Below, piece by piece: positions 23,929 to 37,655 of a stretch of DNA of 64,000 nt. The notes beneath the pieces are model-generated. The model searched no databases and was not told where the DNA came from. It saw only the letters and a program-made list of their open reading frames with translations. Position numbers and translations under genes: made by a program. Source of the stretch: Brugia malayi (taxonomy: Eukaryota; Nematoda; Chromadorea; Rhabditida; Onchocercidae); the NCBI RefSeq assembly GCF_000002995.4, contig NW_025062478.1:1364001-1428000 (forward strand), written 5' to 3'. The first letter of the stretch is position 1. Every line of letters begins with the position of its first letter.

Positions 23929-26900
23929 TCAAGGATTGCTTGGTCCAACAACAGAAGTCGATGATTCTTTATTAAGTGCTGTATGCTCGGTTAATTCAAT
24001 GTGATCAATTTTTGAAATAATCTGCAAAATAATTCCATTTTGTATTTTCCATAATTAATTGTAATTTACTAATTTTAATCAAATATGGTAAATACATTCA
24101 CAAAAAGAAATTTTTGAAAATTTTTTGAAAAAATATAAAATGAAATTACTACAATATAACTAAAATCATAGACAGAAAATTTCTTTTACAAAAATTTACC
24201 CTTGTAGTGAAATCATAGTCCTCAGGTGGTTCAATGAATTCGCCATCCGAATAGAATTCCTTCTCATGAATACGATTGAAACAATTCAGTCGTAATATAA
24301 GTCCTCAAAAGAAAAAAAGAAAAAGATACCTTAGAAAAAGAAAAACAATTTGAAAAATTAAATTCAAAAAAAAAAAAAAAAAAAAGAGATTACCGGTGAC
24401 AGCTCCACCAATAATCGAGACTACTAGGACAATAGCAAGTGCTGCAAGTTGATAACCAGCTTGGACAAATATTTCACGACCTTCATCATTACTATTCATT
24501 GCTGGATAGATATGTGTCACATTGCTACAATTGTATAAATTAACATTTTAAACATTTCACTTTTAATTACTTTAATTTAACAAAAAAAAAACCCTCATCC
24601 ATGCTAATTATTTTCTATTTTGTTTTAGCACTTTTTTTACACTAAAGAATGTCATCTAACTGTTAAATATTCAATTTATGAATTAATCAACATTTATTAA
24701 TTGCCTAAATCAACATAATTAGAATTCAGATAATTATAAACAAGAAAAATAACAAAATAACCCAGTTCCATAACGAGTTGGTTCATATACAGCCGTAAAA
24801 ATGAAACCAAGAATACCAGCCAAAATGCCTAAAATAGTAATAAATTTATCAATATTTAATCACTTTCTTTAAAATATTTCAAATCAAATTTTTCTTCTTT
24901 TTGTTTTTTAATTCTGATATTTTATGAAGAAAATTTAAAACGTTGTAATATTTAATCAAAATTAACTATTACCTGGCAATCCATGAATTGAGCCAACACC
25001 ACGTGTATCATGAAGTCCAAAAACTCGAACTCCAATTGGCTAAAATTAAAATGAAATTATTTTTCCATCATACATACATACATACATCTATTGAAATTAT
25101 ATTTGGTATATAAACAAACCCTAATGTAATGATTTCCAAGAACCGAGACTAAAGCGCCCAAGCAACCAATGAGAAGAGCATAAAATGGTTCCAAAATAAT
25201 ATTCGCTACAGTACCAATAGCAATGCCACCAGCAAGAACCGAATTTGATATATGTATCATCGAGAAACGATACTGAAAAATTTTTGTTGTAAAAATGTTG
25301 AACACACACGCACACAAATTAGCATAACACTGTAAATATTTTAGGCAAATTTAGCTATTTTGAAAAAAATAAAAAATAAAGTGTAATATCTTAGAACCTT
25401 ATGTTCATGATCAAGAAGTTGACTAATTAGAAAAGTGCAAATGGTGGAAGAGCAAAGTGCTAAATAGGTATTCAGAATAGCACGATGTCGAGAATCTTCG
25501 GGAATTGCTAGAGCCGAATTGAATGATGGAAAAAATGCCCAAAGAAATAAGGTGCCTGAAAAAAAAAGAAAAGAAAAGAAAGAAAAAAAGGATGAAGTGT
25601 ATAGAAATAAATGTTAATAAATTTTTAAAAAGAAATTTTAAATATAGAAATTAGATCAATTTTAATAATAATTTTTCAATTTTTTCTAAATATAGAAATT
25701 AGATCAATTTTAATAATAATTTTTCAATTTTTTCTAAATATAGAAATTAGATCAATTTTAATAATAATTTTTCAATTTTTTCTAAATATAGAAATTAGAT
25801 CGATTTTAATAATAATTTTTCAATTTTTCATTCTTATATTTAAATATGTTATCAAAAATTAGTTTAAGCATTCATTTTCATTTTAAGCTAATAAATTAGT
25901 AACCACCAGAAAAGACTATAACAGACCAATAAGAGCAAAAATATTGGAATTGTAGCTAGAACCCTCATGTTGATGAGCAATCATTTCTTTCTTGTTGATC
26001 ACTTTTGCAACAGCCAAACCAAAATATGCTCCAAAGCAATGAATTACCATGGAACGACCAATATCGATTACCTATACAAATCTTTTTTTACTTTACTATA
26101 AGCAAAGTAAAAGATAATTGTATTTACTTAACGTTAAAGTTAAACTAATAATAATATCTTTTGTAATAAACAAAATAACATTCAAAATAGATCAAAAACT
26201 TTGAGTAAAAATATTTTAAATATTTGTTTATCTGAGAGAGAGAGAGAAAAAAAAAAAAAAAACCTTAAGGTAACGTAAGATGACATGTTCAACAGCAACT
26301 GCTATTGGTACTTCGATAGCAGACATCACCATATACTGCACTGGGGTAAGTTTACCCAAAACAGCACCCATTGTGATCAAAACGGTAATAGCAACAAAAT
26401 CAGCAGTAATCAGGCTAAATTTAATTTTCCATTTTTAAAAAAAAAAGTAAAAAATGAAGTAGTATTTTGTTAATTCTTTCATTTCAATTTTGTTACGAAT
26501 TGTAAATTCAAATAGTAATGATTGTGAAGTGAATAAATTAATTTAATAAAAATATTAATTATACTCAAGGATGGAAATTGCAAAACGTCCATTGTTGGCG
26601 AATTCATGTGAGAAGAAACCGCGCACAATAAGCGCCCATTGAATAGCATGAGAGGTCAACAAAAGGTTAATCGAAAGAGCAGCCAAGCCGTAACGTCGTA
26701 AGAAAACCATTATAAATCCCATACCAACCAATGTCATCAAATGAACATCTTGGAATACTAAAATATTTCAAAAAATTTTTTTTAAAACATTTCAAAAAAA
26801 AAAAAAATAGTAATTAGCTCATTAAGCTCATCTAATTAAATGAGGAAACACAATTTTGCATTTGAACAATTTCAATTTTTATCAAATTATAAAATTAGAA

Positions 26901-29900
26901 TAATTTTTATTTCACATTTAAAATTAGAAAAATAAAATATTTGACATTTAAAATTAGAAAAATAAAATATTTCACATTAAAAAAAATAAAACAAACATGG
27001 ATAATTAGTGTTAATGAAGTTTGTACTGGTAGTGCCACCAGGCATCGCATTATTTGAATATTGTCCAAACAAAGCAAAAAGGATGAGAAATAAGACCTGA
27101 AAGTTTTTTGATTTATTTTTTCATTCAGTTTTCTTTTTTATAGAATTTTAAAGAATGTAATTTTTTAATTTCAAAATTATTTTATTTAAACATATAAAAT
27201 TATTTCTTTTAACATTCACAGAATTGAGGTTATATTAGCAACATTAGCAATTGGTAGATATGAGATGATTGATTGATTGATTGATTGATTTAAAATGAAA
27301 AAGTATCAATTTTTTTTTTTATAAATTAATGTTCTCTATGTTTACATAGATGAATCATCCATTTCATGTGACATCTGTCATGTAATTAATCTGCTAATTA
27401 AATCAAATTAATTTCACCATACATTGAATTAACGTTGCTTACGTGTTTTAGTTACACGTTAGCACGTTAGATTCAAAATTATACATATTTATGAGAAGAA
27501 ATAATTAATATGGGAGAAATGAAGAAAAGTAGATGAAATCATAACGATAGTAATTTTTATCTGAAATTAAATTTCCAAAAACTATAATAATGATGATCAT
27601 CCTACCTTTGAAATAATTTAAATTCTAGAAATTTGATATTTTGGATAAATCTTTTTAGAAAAATATGGTTAAACGCAAAAGAAAAGAGAAAAAGATTAAA
27701 ATTAAATGAGCATAAAGAGAGTATGGGAAGACTTTTGCCCAAAAATTCCATTAGTGTGGGTTAAAGATGATCTGTATCGTTCATGGGTGGTATGAATATA
27801 TTTATACAATGACAAATTCGTTTAAAAAAATAAATTTAAAAAAAAAAAAAAAAGAAATTCTGCTAGATTTTTCAATAGATTACTAGTAATATTCGATTTA
27901 TTCATCAATACTCCTAGATATTCAGGAATCTCGACTCTCAGGTCTAGGAATCTCGACTCCCAGGTATTCACTAGAACATACCGAATAATCTTGACAGTTG
28001 TTTTTTCAAAAGAGATTTCATCCGGATTTCATTAGTACATAAATTTCTGTATACAAATTAAACTATCCTTAAGCAGATGTAAAGTGTTTGAAGAGTTTTG
28101 TTTATTTGGAAGTGTGCATGAGAATTAGGAAGGATACGTGAATTTAACGTAACGGAAAATAGCAAACATATGTAAAAGCTTGTTTATTGTTTATTCTATC
28201 TGTTTTTCAAAGTCTTCGATGTGAATTACAAATGAAAGACTTCTCCAGGAAGAGAACAATTTTTTCCATCTCTTCAAAATTCATTTCAAAATTCATTTTT
28301 AAGATGAAAGAAGAAGCAATGTGAAGAGATTAAAATAAATTACTTAAAGCAACAAAATCAATCAAATTGTTGCGATAATCAATGAACTATTGAAATATTT
28401 GTAGTCATTATGACAAAGATATTCTAATAAAGAACTACAAACAAATAAGATTGAAATTTGAAAAAAGAAATTGAAAACAGTGATACAATCATCGATTAAT
28501 TGAAGTGTAAACAACTGCAATTCAAAACATCCGTCCAAGTTGCTTTCATGAAAAATAAAGTTTTAAATCATTCCTGGTACTTGTAAACTAATAATGTCAT
28601 TTAAAATAAAATCTTTTTTTTATTATTCCATATTTAATTATTGTTAGCTTAGCCTTTTGTATCACTCTCTTGCTTGTTATTAGGTTCTTTTGAGGTAATA
28701 AATTCTATAATGACCAATAAAATTAATTTAATTAAGCCTTATATGTCTTTTCTCCCACTGAACAAAATAAATAATCTCGAGATATTTGTAAATAATTGGC
28801 ACTTCAAATGAATTAAAATTAAAACAATCATAATTTCAAAAAAAAAAAAAATGCTGAGGCAGCACAAACACTTTGATTTAAATTATAAATGGAAATTTCA
28901 AGCAATTTATTCATTAAAGCCCTAAAATTTACAAAATTTAATAAATAAAATTAATGATTGGCATACCTGGAAGAAGATCGCAAAAATAGTAAATTGCTTT
29001 CGATGAAACATTGAAGCCATTTCCGATTGACTGCAATTAAAACACAGATTTTTTTTTTTTTTTTTGCTTTATTGAAATTACTTTTTTTATCAACAAACAA
29101 CAATAACAACAATAGCAATTAATATCAACAAAAACAACTCTTCATATCCTGTAAATTTTTTACAAGTACTACTAATTCTCTTAATGCATGTAAATAAGCT
29201 AAGAGCTAATTAAGTAAACAAAATAAATAAGAAATAATTTTTTGCATCAAAGGACTTTTTTTTTGTCTTTGACAGAATTTGTCATGAAACTAGCAAAAAG
29301 GTTATCAATTGCGCTAAATTTCTCTACATTACAAAAGATGATGATGATGATGATATGTCATTTTGGTGACAAATAAGAGTAAATTTTTTTTTTATTTTGG
29401 TGACAAATACGAGTAAAATTTTAAAAAAAAAAAAATTTTTTTTTTATTTTGGTAACAAATAAGAGTAAAAATTTGCAATTGTTTATGTTGAAATAAATTT
29501 TTATGTCTTTCTCAAATATTTATTTGTTTCATTTCATTGTCATTTGAATGATATAAAATATTGATGATCTCAGGAAGGAGGATTAAATGAAAAAAAAAAA
29601 AAAAAAAGAAATGAAAAAGGTGACAATTTTTGTCCACTTCAATGAAAAATTATGAAACAACTAGATTCTTGCTTTAGTTTGGAAAAAGATTCTAACGACA
29701 ACATATCACCACCAGCACCAGTACCACCACCACCAGCATCATCACCAGTTCTTTCCCTCAGGTTTTAATTTAAACCGGAATAATGCTTATGAAATAGTAA
29801 TGAACAACATCGTATCTATCACAAATAAAATCACAACCATTTATGACGCAAATAAAAATATTTGGATATTTGGATTATGCTAAAAATAGCTTCTTTAATT

Positions 29901-31201
29901 CATTTGAAGTTTTTTTTTTTTTTTTTTTTTTCTAAAATTTTAAAAATGTTTGAATGAAATTTTATGAAGATAAATGGAATCAAATCATATACGATATGAC
30001 ATTATATACATATATTTATAAATTATTACCATTGGTAATTATCGTAGAAATAGCTAAAATCATTCAAGCGGAAGCTAACAATCAGTAAAATGCAGAGAAA
30101 CTTGCGATTAAAAAAAAAAATTCTAAATTAATTTTTTTTTTTTAATTTTTTTTCCAATCAATTTATGTTTTAAACATTATATTATTACCTGAAGATGAAT
30201 GATTATACAATTTTGGCATTTCGGTTTTAATCAATGATTTTTAGTTAAAATCAATATTCCACAGTAATAGGAACAAATATACAATAGAAAGTGAAAAGAT
30301 TATCTTAAATTTAATTTCTGTTTTATTTATTTTAAATTCACTTCTTCTCCTTAATGCTTTTTTAATGTTCTCAAATTTAAGTGCGATAGAAATTATTCGT
30401 TAAAATTTTACATAATGAAATTTATTAACTCATTGTCATAATTTATCATTGTACTAATCGACATATTAATCATTTTACTATCTCAGTAATACTTAAATAT
30501 TAACCTTTCATTTTCGAAATGAGATCAAGCATCAAACATCATAATTCTAATTAATTTTATAAGCTAGCAATAGCAACGATGAATTTCAATAATCATTTTC
30601 ATTCACCACAATAGCTGGCTATTTAAGTAAGAAGAAAGAATTTGATTCAAATTTTTTAATGACACCTGTCTGTGACATCCTCAATTATCTCATCCTTTTT
30701 TTTAAAAAAATACATTCCCTATAAACTAACACCTACAATGATTAGTAACGTCGATAAAATGCATTTACTTTTAAATTAGCTGATAGCATTCATCATGAAA
30801 AGCTTCTATGAACCATCATTCTCTTCTACCATTCTCAAATTTACTTAACTTTCAAAACAAAAAAAAAAAAAAAAAAAGGAAATGGATAGATAATGAAGAA
30901 AAATACAAACCATTAACTAACAAAGATAAAATTTAATAATTTCATTTAATACACGGATTTCATCAACAACTAACATTGCAATATGCTACTAACAGATTAT
31001 TTTATTTATTTGATTTGATTTAAACTTATTTGCGCTATTCTTTTTCCTTTCCTTTTTTTTTCTTTGTTATTGTTGCTAAAATAAGTTTATTAAATGAGCG
31101 CATAGATTGAAATTCAATTTGATAATATTTGAGAAACTTAAATTGAATTACCTTTTACGAAGTTGCATCTTACTATTGCTACTATCATTGAGATTTGCCA
31201 T
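23929..31201 (-). CDS. Rh-type (AMT/Rh) ammonium transporter, 13 exons
   Basis: Exons: 31201-31152, 29030-28967, 27096-26997, 26757-26565, 26414-26264, 26071-25927, 25555-25398, 25272-25120, 25039-24973, 24828-24762, 24524-24394, 24303-24200, 24021-23929; 491 residues, the normal Rh length. Rh hallmarks in order: FQDVHLMTLVGMGFIMVFLR (segment 2), a luminal loop before DLITADFVA, VIDIGRSMVIHCFGAYFGLA with the channel His, TLFLWAFFPSFNSAL, MIHISNSVLAGGIAIGT with the second channel region, GLHDTRGVGSIHGLPGILAG with the second pore His, and a cytoplasmic tail of about 65 residues. Rh proteins conduct NH3/ammonium (possibly CO2) across plasma membranes; in nematodes related RHR proteins act in hypodermal or excretory ammonia handling. 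A good trans-splice acceptor (CATCAG) precedes the start. Introns 1 and 2 are about 2.1 and 1.9 kb. One acceptor (exon 12) is TTTTGAG, unusual. Confidence 0.95.
25639..25829. repeat. 48-bp minisatellite, four copies, in an Rh intron
   Basis: Four near-identical 48-bp copies built on AAATATAGAAATTAGATCAA plus TTTTAATAATAATTTTTCAATTTTTTCT lie between Rh exons 6 and 7. Near-identity suggests recent expansion. Confidence 0.95.
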
Positions 31202-31337
31202 AGAAATATTCTGATGGATGATGATGATGATGATGATACTGCTGGATAGTGATGAAGATGAGATGAATTGTTAGATAATTAGATGATAAGTTGCTGAAGA
31301 ATGTTTCAAATATAAATTGAATTGAATCAACCCATCA

Positions 31338-31341
31338 AACA

Positions 31342-31373
<32 letters not shown>

Positions 31374-31398
31374 TACATACACATACACATACATACCA
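31338..31398. repeat. CA/CATA microsatellite
   Basis: An almost pure CACACA tract ending in ACATACAT steps, about 140 bp upstream of the Rh start codon. A GAT/ATG tract lies between it and the gene (31215-31237). Confidence 0.95.
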
Positions 31399-34300
31399 AC
31401 AATTTCAGTAAAATATATAAACATAGCAGAGTTACTCTGTCATAGATAGAAAACAAGAAATTGTCAACTACTTGAGAACTCTCTCTCTAACGATCTAATA
31501 ATGATAGTAATAAACAGTGTATGATAGTTTATGACATTCATTTGATGCCCTCATTGAAGAAAGAAATGTTACCTTTTAAGATGTAACATAAGCAGGTTAG
31601 AAATATAAATATAAATACATCCAATTATTATATACATTCATTCATTTATACTTTTATATTAAATTAAAATTTATTTTTTTTTAAAATTAAAATTTAGAAA
31701 AGAAGAAAATTTGAGAGATTAATGTCATTTAAAATTTTCACCAAAAAAAAAAAAAAAAAAAGCAAACTACAATCAAAATTATAATAGAAAGATTTAATGA
31801 TTGAAATTGAAATTAACATATCAATGGATTGAATTTAAATTTGTATTTTGTTTGTTGTTGTTTCAAATTAGAATTTAATTAAAGCAAAATATTATCTTGC
31901 AATTAATTAAAAATGACTTCGAGTTGTTGAATATAAAATGAAAAAAGATTAGAGTTAGAAAATTAATGTTGGAATGAGGGAAGGAGCAAATTATTGAGAA
32001 ATGGACACAAGGGAGAACAATTAGCATCACTGACCAACCAAACCAGCATTGGTCATCGGTCAACATCACTAACATTCTGGAATGAGGTTAGACAGATATT
32101 TGTAGTGGTAGTACTGGTCACTCATCCCTTTCTGTATAATAAGCAAATCAACGGTCATTTCTGCTGCCCATCATCTATTTACCATCTTTTTCTCTCTATC
32201 TCTCTTTGCCCTTTGTAAGCATTAATACCGTTATTTTGATATGTACGCATGTCTGTCCATCTCTTCTCCTTTGTCAATTTGAATGACCAATATGAATTTT
32301 TGTAGTCTAACTAACTTTTGAAATGCTCTATCATTCTTCATTGCTTTCTTTATTGGTCGAAAGGCTTTTTGTCCTTTTACAATTAATTCTCAATCCACTC
32401 TAGGAACAGAATACTGAGAGGACAACAGAGAAAGATATAATCCTTTCGAGCAATTAATCGATATTTAGCTGAGGACATAAGCCAGGCTGAATCTCGATTC
32501 CATAGTGACCTGACACATCTAATTGAGTGACCAAACAACAATTCTTCTTCTCACTTCGGCTTCAGACAGAAATGTTTCCAGGTGATAATTAGCGCATGAT
32601 TTGTTTGAGGGACCAATCGTAAATGCTAAGAGGTACATACCTACCTGTAAATAGCCATTAAAATAAGGGAAGTATATAATATCTCCTCTTAACCATCCAT
32701 CCATCCGTCCATCGCTATTAAATCAATTTTTCAATTTGATAAAAGCATCAGCTTTGCACTCTTCTTTTTCCATTCATCCATAAAAGTTTGTAGAAATTTC
32801 TACCTTTAATTAGTATTCCTGTCAACTCTATCTCATTTATCAGAAATTGTCATAACGATTCATTTCATATTTTCATTCATTCCACAAATGTAATATGCAA
32901 TTTATCGGATTGATAATTAGACTGTCAATCGAAAAATTCTGATCTATTAGAGAAATGAAAAATCGTATGGATGGTGGTCAATACACAGACACACTGTCGA
33001 TTAAAATAAAATTTTGAAGTGGAATGGAAAGGTAATGAAATGTTATGGAAGTCTTAATGTCCATTATCATCATAAATTTATGGCAAATGTAATTATTCAT
33101 TTTCAAGACAAATCACATTAAGCAAATTAAAATGAAACCTCAAGTGAATTACAAATAGCCAATCTCGACTAAAAATGATGCAAAATGAGTCTAAGATTTG
33201 AGAGATAAAGAAATTTAATTTTCAGTTAACAAATATTTATTCTGCATTAGATTCTGATAACTCTTCAGAATAGCATTTGAAATGAGAGTGATAAAACAAT
33301 TGAAACTATCAAACTGTGAGACACGAAAGCTAGGATTATCGATGGTTTTCGAATAAAACTCTAATTGGATCACTTGTAAGAAGATAAAACAGGTAAAGCA
33401 GGTAAGATATATTTCTAGCATAAGATAAACTTTATATCTGCTATCCTGGCGATAAACGAAAATGAAGTATGTAGTAAAATGGATTTAACCACTTAAATTC
33501 AGAATATTTGAAAGTTCCATCTGTCTGATTCGGCTAACAATTTTTATGGACTTTTAACCGGTTTCCATCACCGGAATACAACGATGATAACCTATCAGTG
33601 CATATATTTTAATTATTGTCATATGTGCAAATGAAATTGAGTTTCACACAAAAATAAATTTACAGAATCAAAACAGCTCTGCTGAAGATTTAAAAGTATT
33701 CAAAACCGGATTTATCACTTAAATAAATTCTCTTATTGAATTCATCAAGTATGGATGGATAATCGATCTTATCTATTAATTCTGAAGATTATCATTTAAG
33801 TGATAAGATCATAGTTTCTAAAATTGAAAATAATAAACAACATTTTCGGTTTTTGTTAATCTCAGCACATTCTTCGTATTTTTAAAGAAAAAAAAAAAAG
33901 ACGCCAACCGACATCCAACACTTTGAAATAATTCTAAAATCGTCACAACTGCTATGCTATCAGAATATTATTTTAAGTATAATCACGATAACAACAACTA
34001 ATAAATATTAAAACTGTTTTCCGCTAATTTACATTCCGGTTTGTAGCTAAATTCTGAAATTTGATCAATTGAAGTGTACTTATTTTTTAAGTAAATGCAT
34101 TTTAAGGATGGAACTCTTCATTGGAACAGAAATAATGTTAAATATTCTTCAAATTGAATTGTGCAAACATTTCGATTCCTCTGTTTCTAAATAAACAAAA
34201 AAAAAAAATAAAAAATACACTGCAAATAATATTAAGAGATCAAAATGTAATCAATGGTTCAAAATTTGTTCGAGAACAGTAAAAAAAAAAAAAAAAATCA

Positions 34301-35518
34301 AAAAAGCTTAATCGTTATGGATCGGTGACAGTGACAGAACTTATGGATGATGACATTATGACAAGATATGACAGATGTGACCTGTAAAACTTGAAGTGCT
34401 TCCAACCATGCAATTGTAATATCATTTAAGTGGATGAAGTGGTTTTGCTGATTGAAAATTAATTCGAAATTGAAAGAAATAATGACAAGTGCGCTTAATT
34501 TTAATCATCAAATGTCAACTGCCTACATTTCTGAGTACAAATATCCATGGTATGGTATACCATAAACGATAATATAACAATAACATTACGACATTTTTAA
34601 AAATTATCATCAAATAACTATTATAAAAAATTAATTTTTCTATTGGATACAATTAGAATATTACACCGATTATGACATCCAATAGAATTTGTGTCCAGTA
34701 ATTAACTTTAATTTTAAAAAGTGGTAAAAAAAAAGAAAAAAAAAAAAAAGAAAGAAAGAAATGTCACCAAAATTGTCACTTCTGTTGATCAATTTTTGTT
34801 CCTCTGAAACAAAGCAATGCTAGCTAATAATCTTCTCTAATAATGTCAACGATAAAAATGATTGCTACAGTGATCAGATCTATAATCATTTATCAATAAC
34901 ATTAGTGTTAATTTATTTATGCAAGAATTAGTTATCATAATTTTATTATTATCAAAATAATAATTCTTTTCAACAGTTATAAAATGTATCATATATTAGC
35001 ACCATATGAGAAAATTAAAATTTGTAATGAAATATACACACATCGATAGTAAGGAAATGTAAATTTCATTGTAGAGTAAACAGTTGAATATATTGACGGT
35101 AACTTATATGATGATGAGGCTTGCCGACACAAATGCCCTTGGGTAAACAACCCTAAATTATTGGAAATTCTCAACAAGCAATATCCGCCCATATATAATC
35201 ACTCGAAAATGCATTCATCTTTTCAATTGTCCATTATTTATTTCACCTGAGGATGTCATTCATACTTTACATTCAAATGTAACACTCAATATATGATGAA
35301 AGAATTCCGTTACGAATATTACGGTGGATTAAATTACAAAGCATTTTGGGGAAAATAAATAATCCAAAATTAAGTAACCAAAATCTTTGATAATTTAATG
35401 AGTAATCTGATCTGTTATCTAAAATAGCATACAATTTAAGCTATTTTAGCCTTTTGATAACAAATTAAACATAAACAACAAAGTTAAACAAAACACTTTG
35501 ATAATTAGCTTATTAAAT

Positions 35519-35551
35519 GGGGGTCGGGGTCGGGGGTCGGGGGTGGGGGTT
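35519..35551 (+). other. G-quadruplex-type motif, five G-runs
   Basis: Five runs of four or five guanines separated by TC or T (GGGGGTCGGGGTCGGGGGTC then GGGGGTGGGGG). This fits the G4 rule with very short loops and stands alone in very AT-rich DNA. It lies about 4.3 kb upstream of the Rh start codon. Confidence 0.9.
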
Positions 35552-37496
35552 TGGAAGGCTTTAAATTTTTGTTTGAAACAAAATGAAAGATGAATTAGCA
35601 AAAAGAATAATTGGAAATAATGAAAAAAAAAAAAAAAAAAAATGAAACTGAAAAGCGCTAAAAATAAAAAGAGCAAAATTTGAATATATTAGCGACAAAA
35701 ACGCTCGACGATATTTGGACGAAATGTGCTCATTCGGCGGATTAAAATGAAAAACATTTCTATCAATTAGTTAATGCTACCAATTTGACTATTAAAATAA
35801 TATCCAATCAGTGGAACAGAATAACATTTTTGCAATATATATTAAATTTAAAAAGAAAAAAAAAAAAAGAAAAATCAATTTTGCAAAAACATTCTAGAAA
35901 GATTTACACAACTGACTTTATTGATTATCGATTAGTCCAATGATCTGAGAGATTGAAGTTGTTATGAAAATCTTGCATAAAGATAGGATTTCAGAAGAAG
36001 TTTACGAAACATTGCTAATTACTTAAATTACGTTTAAATGTAAAATTCTTGCAAAAATTACAAATTTATAAAAAAAAAAAAACTGTAAATAATTCACATA
36101 TTGTTGATGATAAATTGTTTTTATGGCAGTAATTGAAAGATATCAAAATCTTAAAGTTAAATGCCTCATTTAATGTAGACTGAAGCTTATCTTATGATAT
36201 GATAAAAAAAAATTTTATCAAAAGGAAAATAAATAAACAAATTTAATATGAAGGTAGAATTGCGCAGATTAGAAATGATTGAAATAAGGACATTTGTGGT
36301 TGAATGGTATGAAGTGGTTAAGAGGAGACACATAATTATGTCAATTAAAAATAAATTTCATAGTTTATTAAATTTTTTGAAAATTTATATTTTATGTGTA
36401 AAAATTTTACCAAAATAAAATTTAAAAAAAGAAAAAAATTTGCAAAATTTTCTGTAAAACATACATTAATGCATAGAAATAATCAACAAATTGTAATTAA
36501 TATCTTTGATATTTGAAACCATATTAAATTACTCATAATGTATACACGAAAATTAAATTATTTAACACCAATTTATGCTCTATTTAGTAAATTTTCAATA
36601 TACAAACATTTACTTCATACAATTGACCTTTGACCCCTTCAGAAACTTCAGAAATGAATTTGATTGCTTTTTCCATGAGTTTAATTAAATGCAGCGAAGC
36701 TGATGATGGAAGAAAACTTTTTATTACTATTATTTTTTTCAAAGTAATTAAATTATTTACCATTATGGATGAATATTTGATTGAAAAAAAAAGAAAAAGA
36801 AAAAAAAACTCAGTCATTCATTAATAAATTTCATTAAAAAGCCAAAAAAAAAAATACAATTAAGTTTAATTTTTAAAAAGCGCTCAATATGTTCCATTTT
36901 TGAATTAAAATCAATTAATTCATAACCTTTGCAAAAAAAAAAAAAAAAAAAAAAATATGTATTCAATATGCAAATTATGGCAGAAAAAATTGGATGTAAA
37001 AGTTAAAAGGAAGGATAAAAGAGAAAAACTTTTAGTTTTTGTTTATTATTTAAAGTAATTCTAAATAAATGAATATTTTCCTTTTGATAAAATACACTGC
37101 GAGAGCAAAAAAAGAAATTAATAAATAAATAAAATTACTTTTAATTATGACATTTAGTTATTACAGCTATGAAAAAAAAAAAAAAAGAAAATTAATCTGA
37201 AAACAAAAAAAAAAAAAAAAAGGAAGCAAAATAATTTAGGCTAACATCAATATTACACAATTTTAACAGCTAAGCGTTAAAAATTAAGCCATCTGGTAAA
37301 AATGAATTAATTGTACCATCGAACAAATCCAATCATTGTTGCAAGCATCAAAGATAAATTATTTAGAAATGAATCGCTCAAATTTCATTTACATTCCCTT
37401 CTTTCTTATTTCGGCACACTAATTTGTCATTTCTTACTTCAAAATTTCAATTTGCTAAATAGCCAATTAGAAAATTGCGCATTGTTTAAAGTAATG

Positions 37497-37655
37497 CGCG
37501 TGTATGTGTGTATGTATGTATGTATTTGTTTGTTTGTTTATGTGTGTATGTATGTATGTGTGTGTGTGTGTGTGTGTATGTTTGTGTACGTTACGTAGCT
37601 ACATCTATGTGTATGTATGCATGTCTGTACGTGTGTGTGTGTGTGTACGGATTTG
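37497..37655. repeat. GT/TATG microsatellite
   Basis: Interrupted GT, TATG and GTTT runs (for example TGTATGTATGTATGTATT, then TGTGTGTGTGTGTGTG). The open frame covering the left part is a product of the repeat. Confidence 0.95.

Noticed and set aside
23929..24000. Plus-strand exon candidate reading GLLGPTTEVDDSLLSA with a GT after it
   Set aside because: It is the exact antisense of the Rh C-terminal exon, which is fixed by phase and by the preceding Rh domain.
34310..34390. Possible exon reading VTVTELMDDDIMTRYDRCDL on the plus strand
   Set aside because: No phase-matched partner exon, no good acceptor, and no recognisable family.
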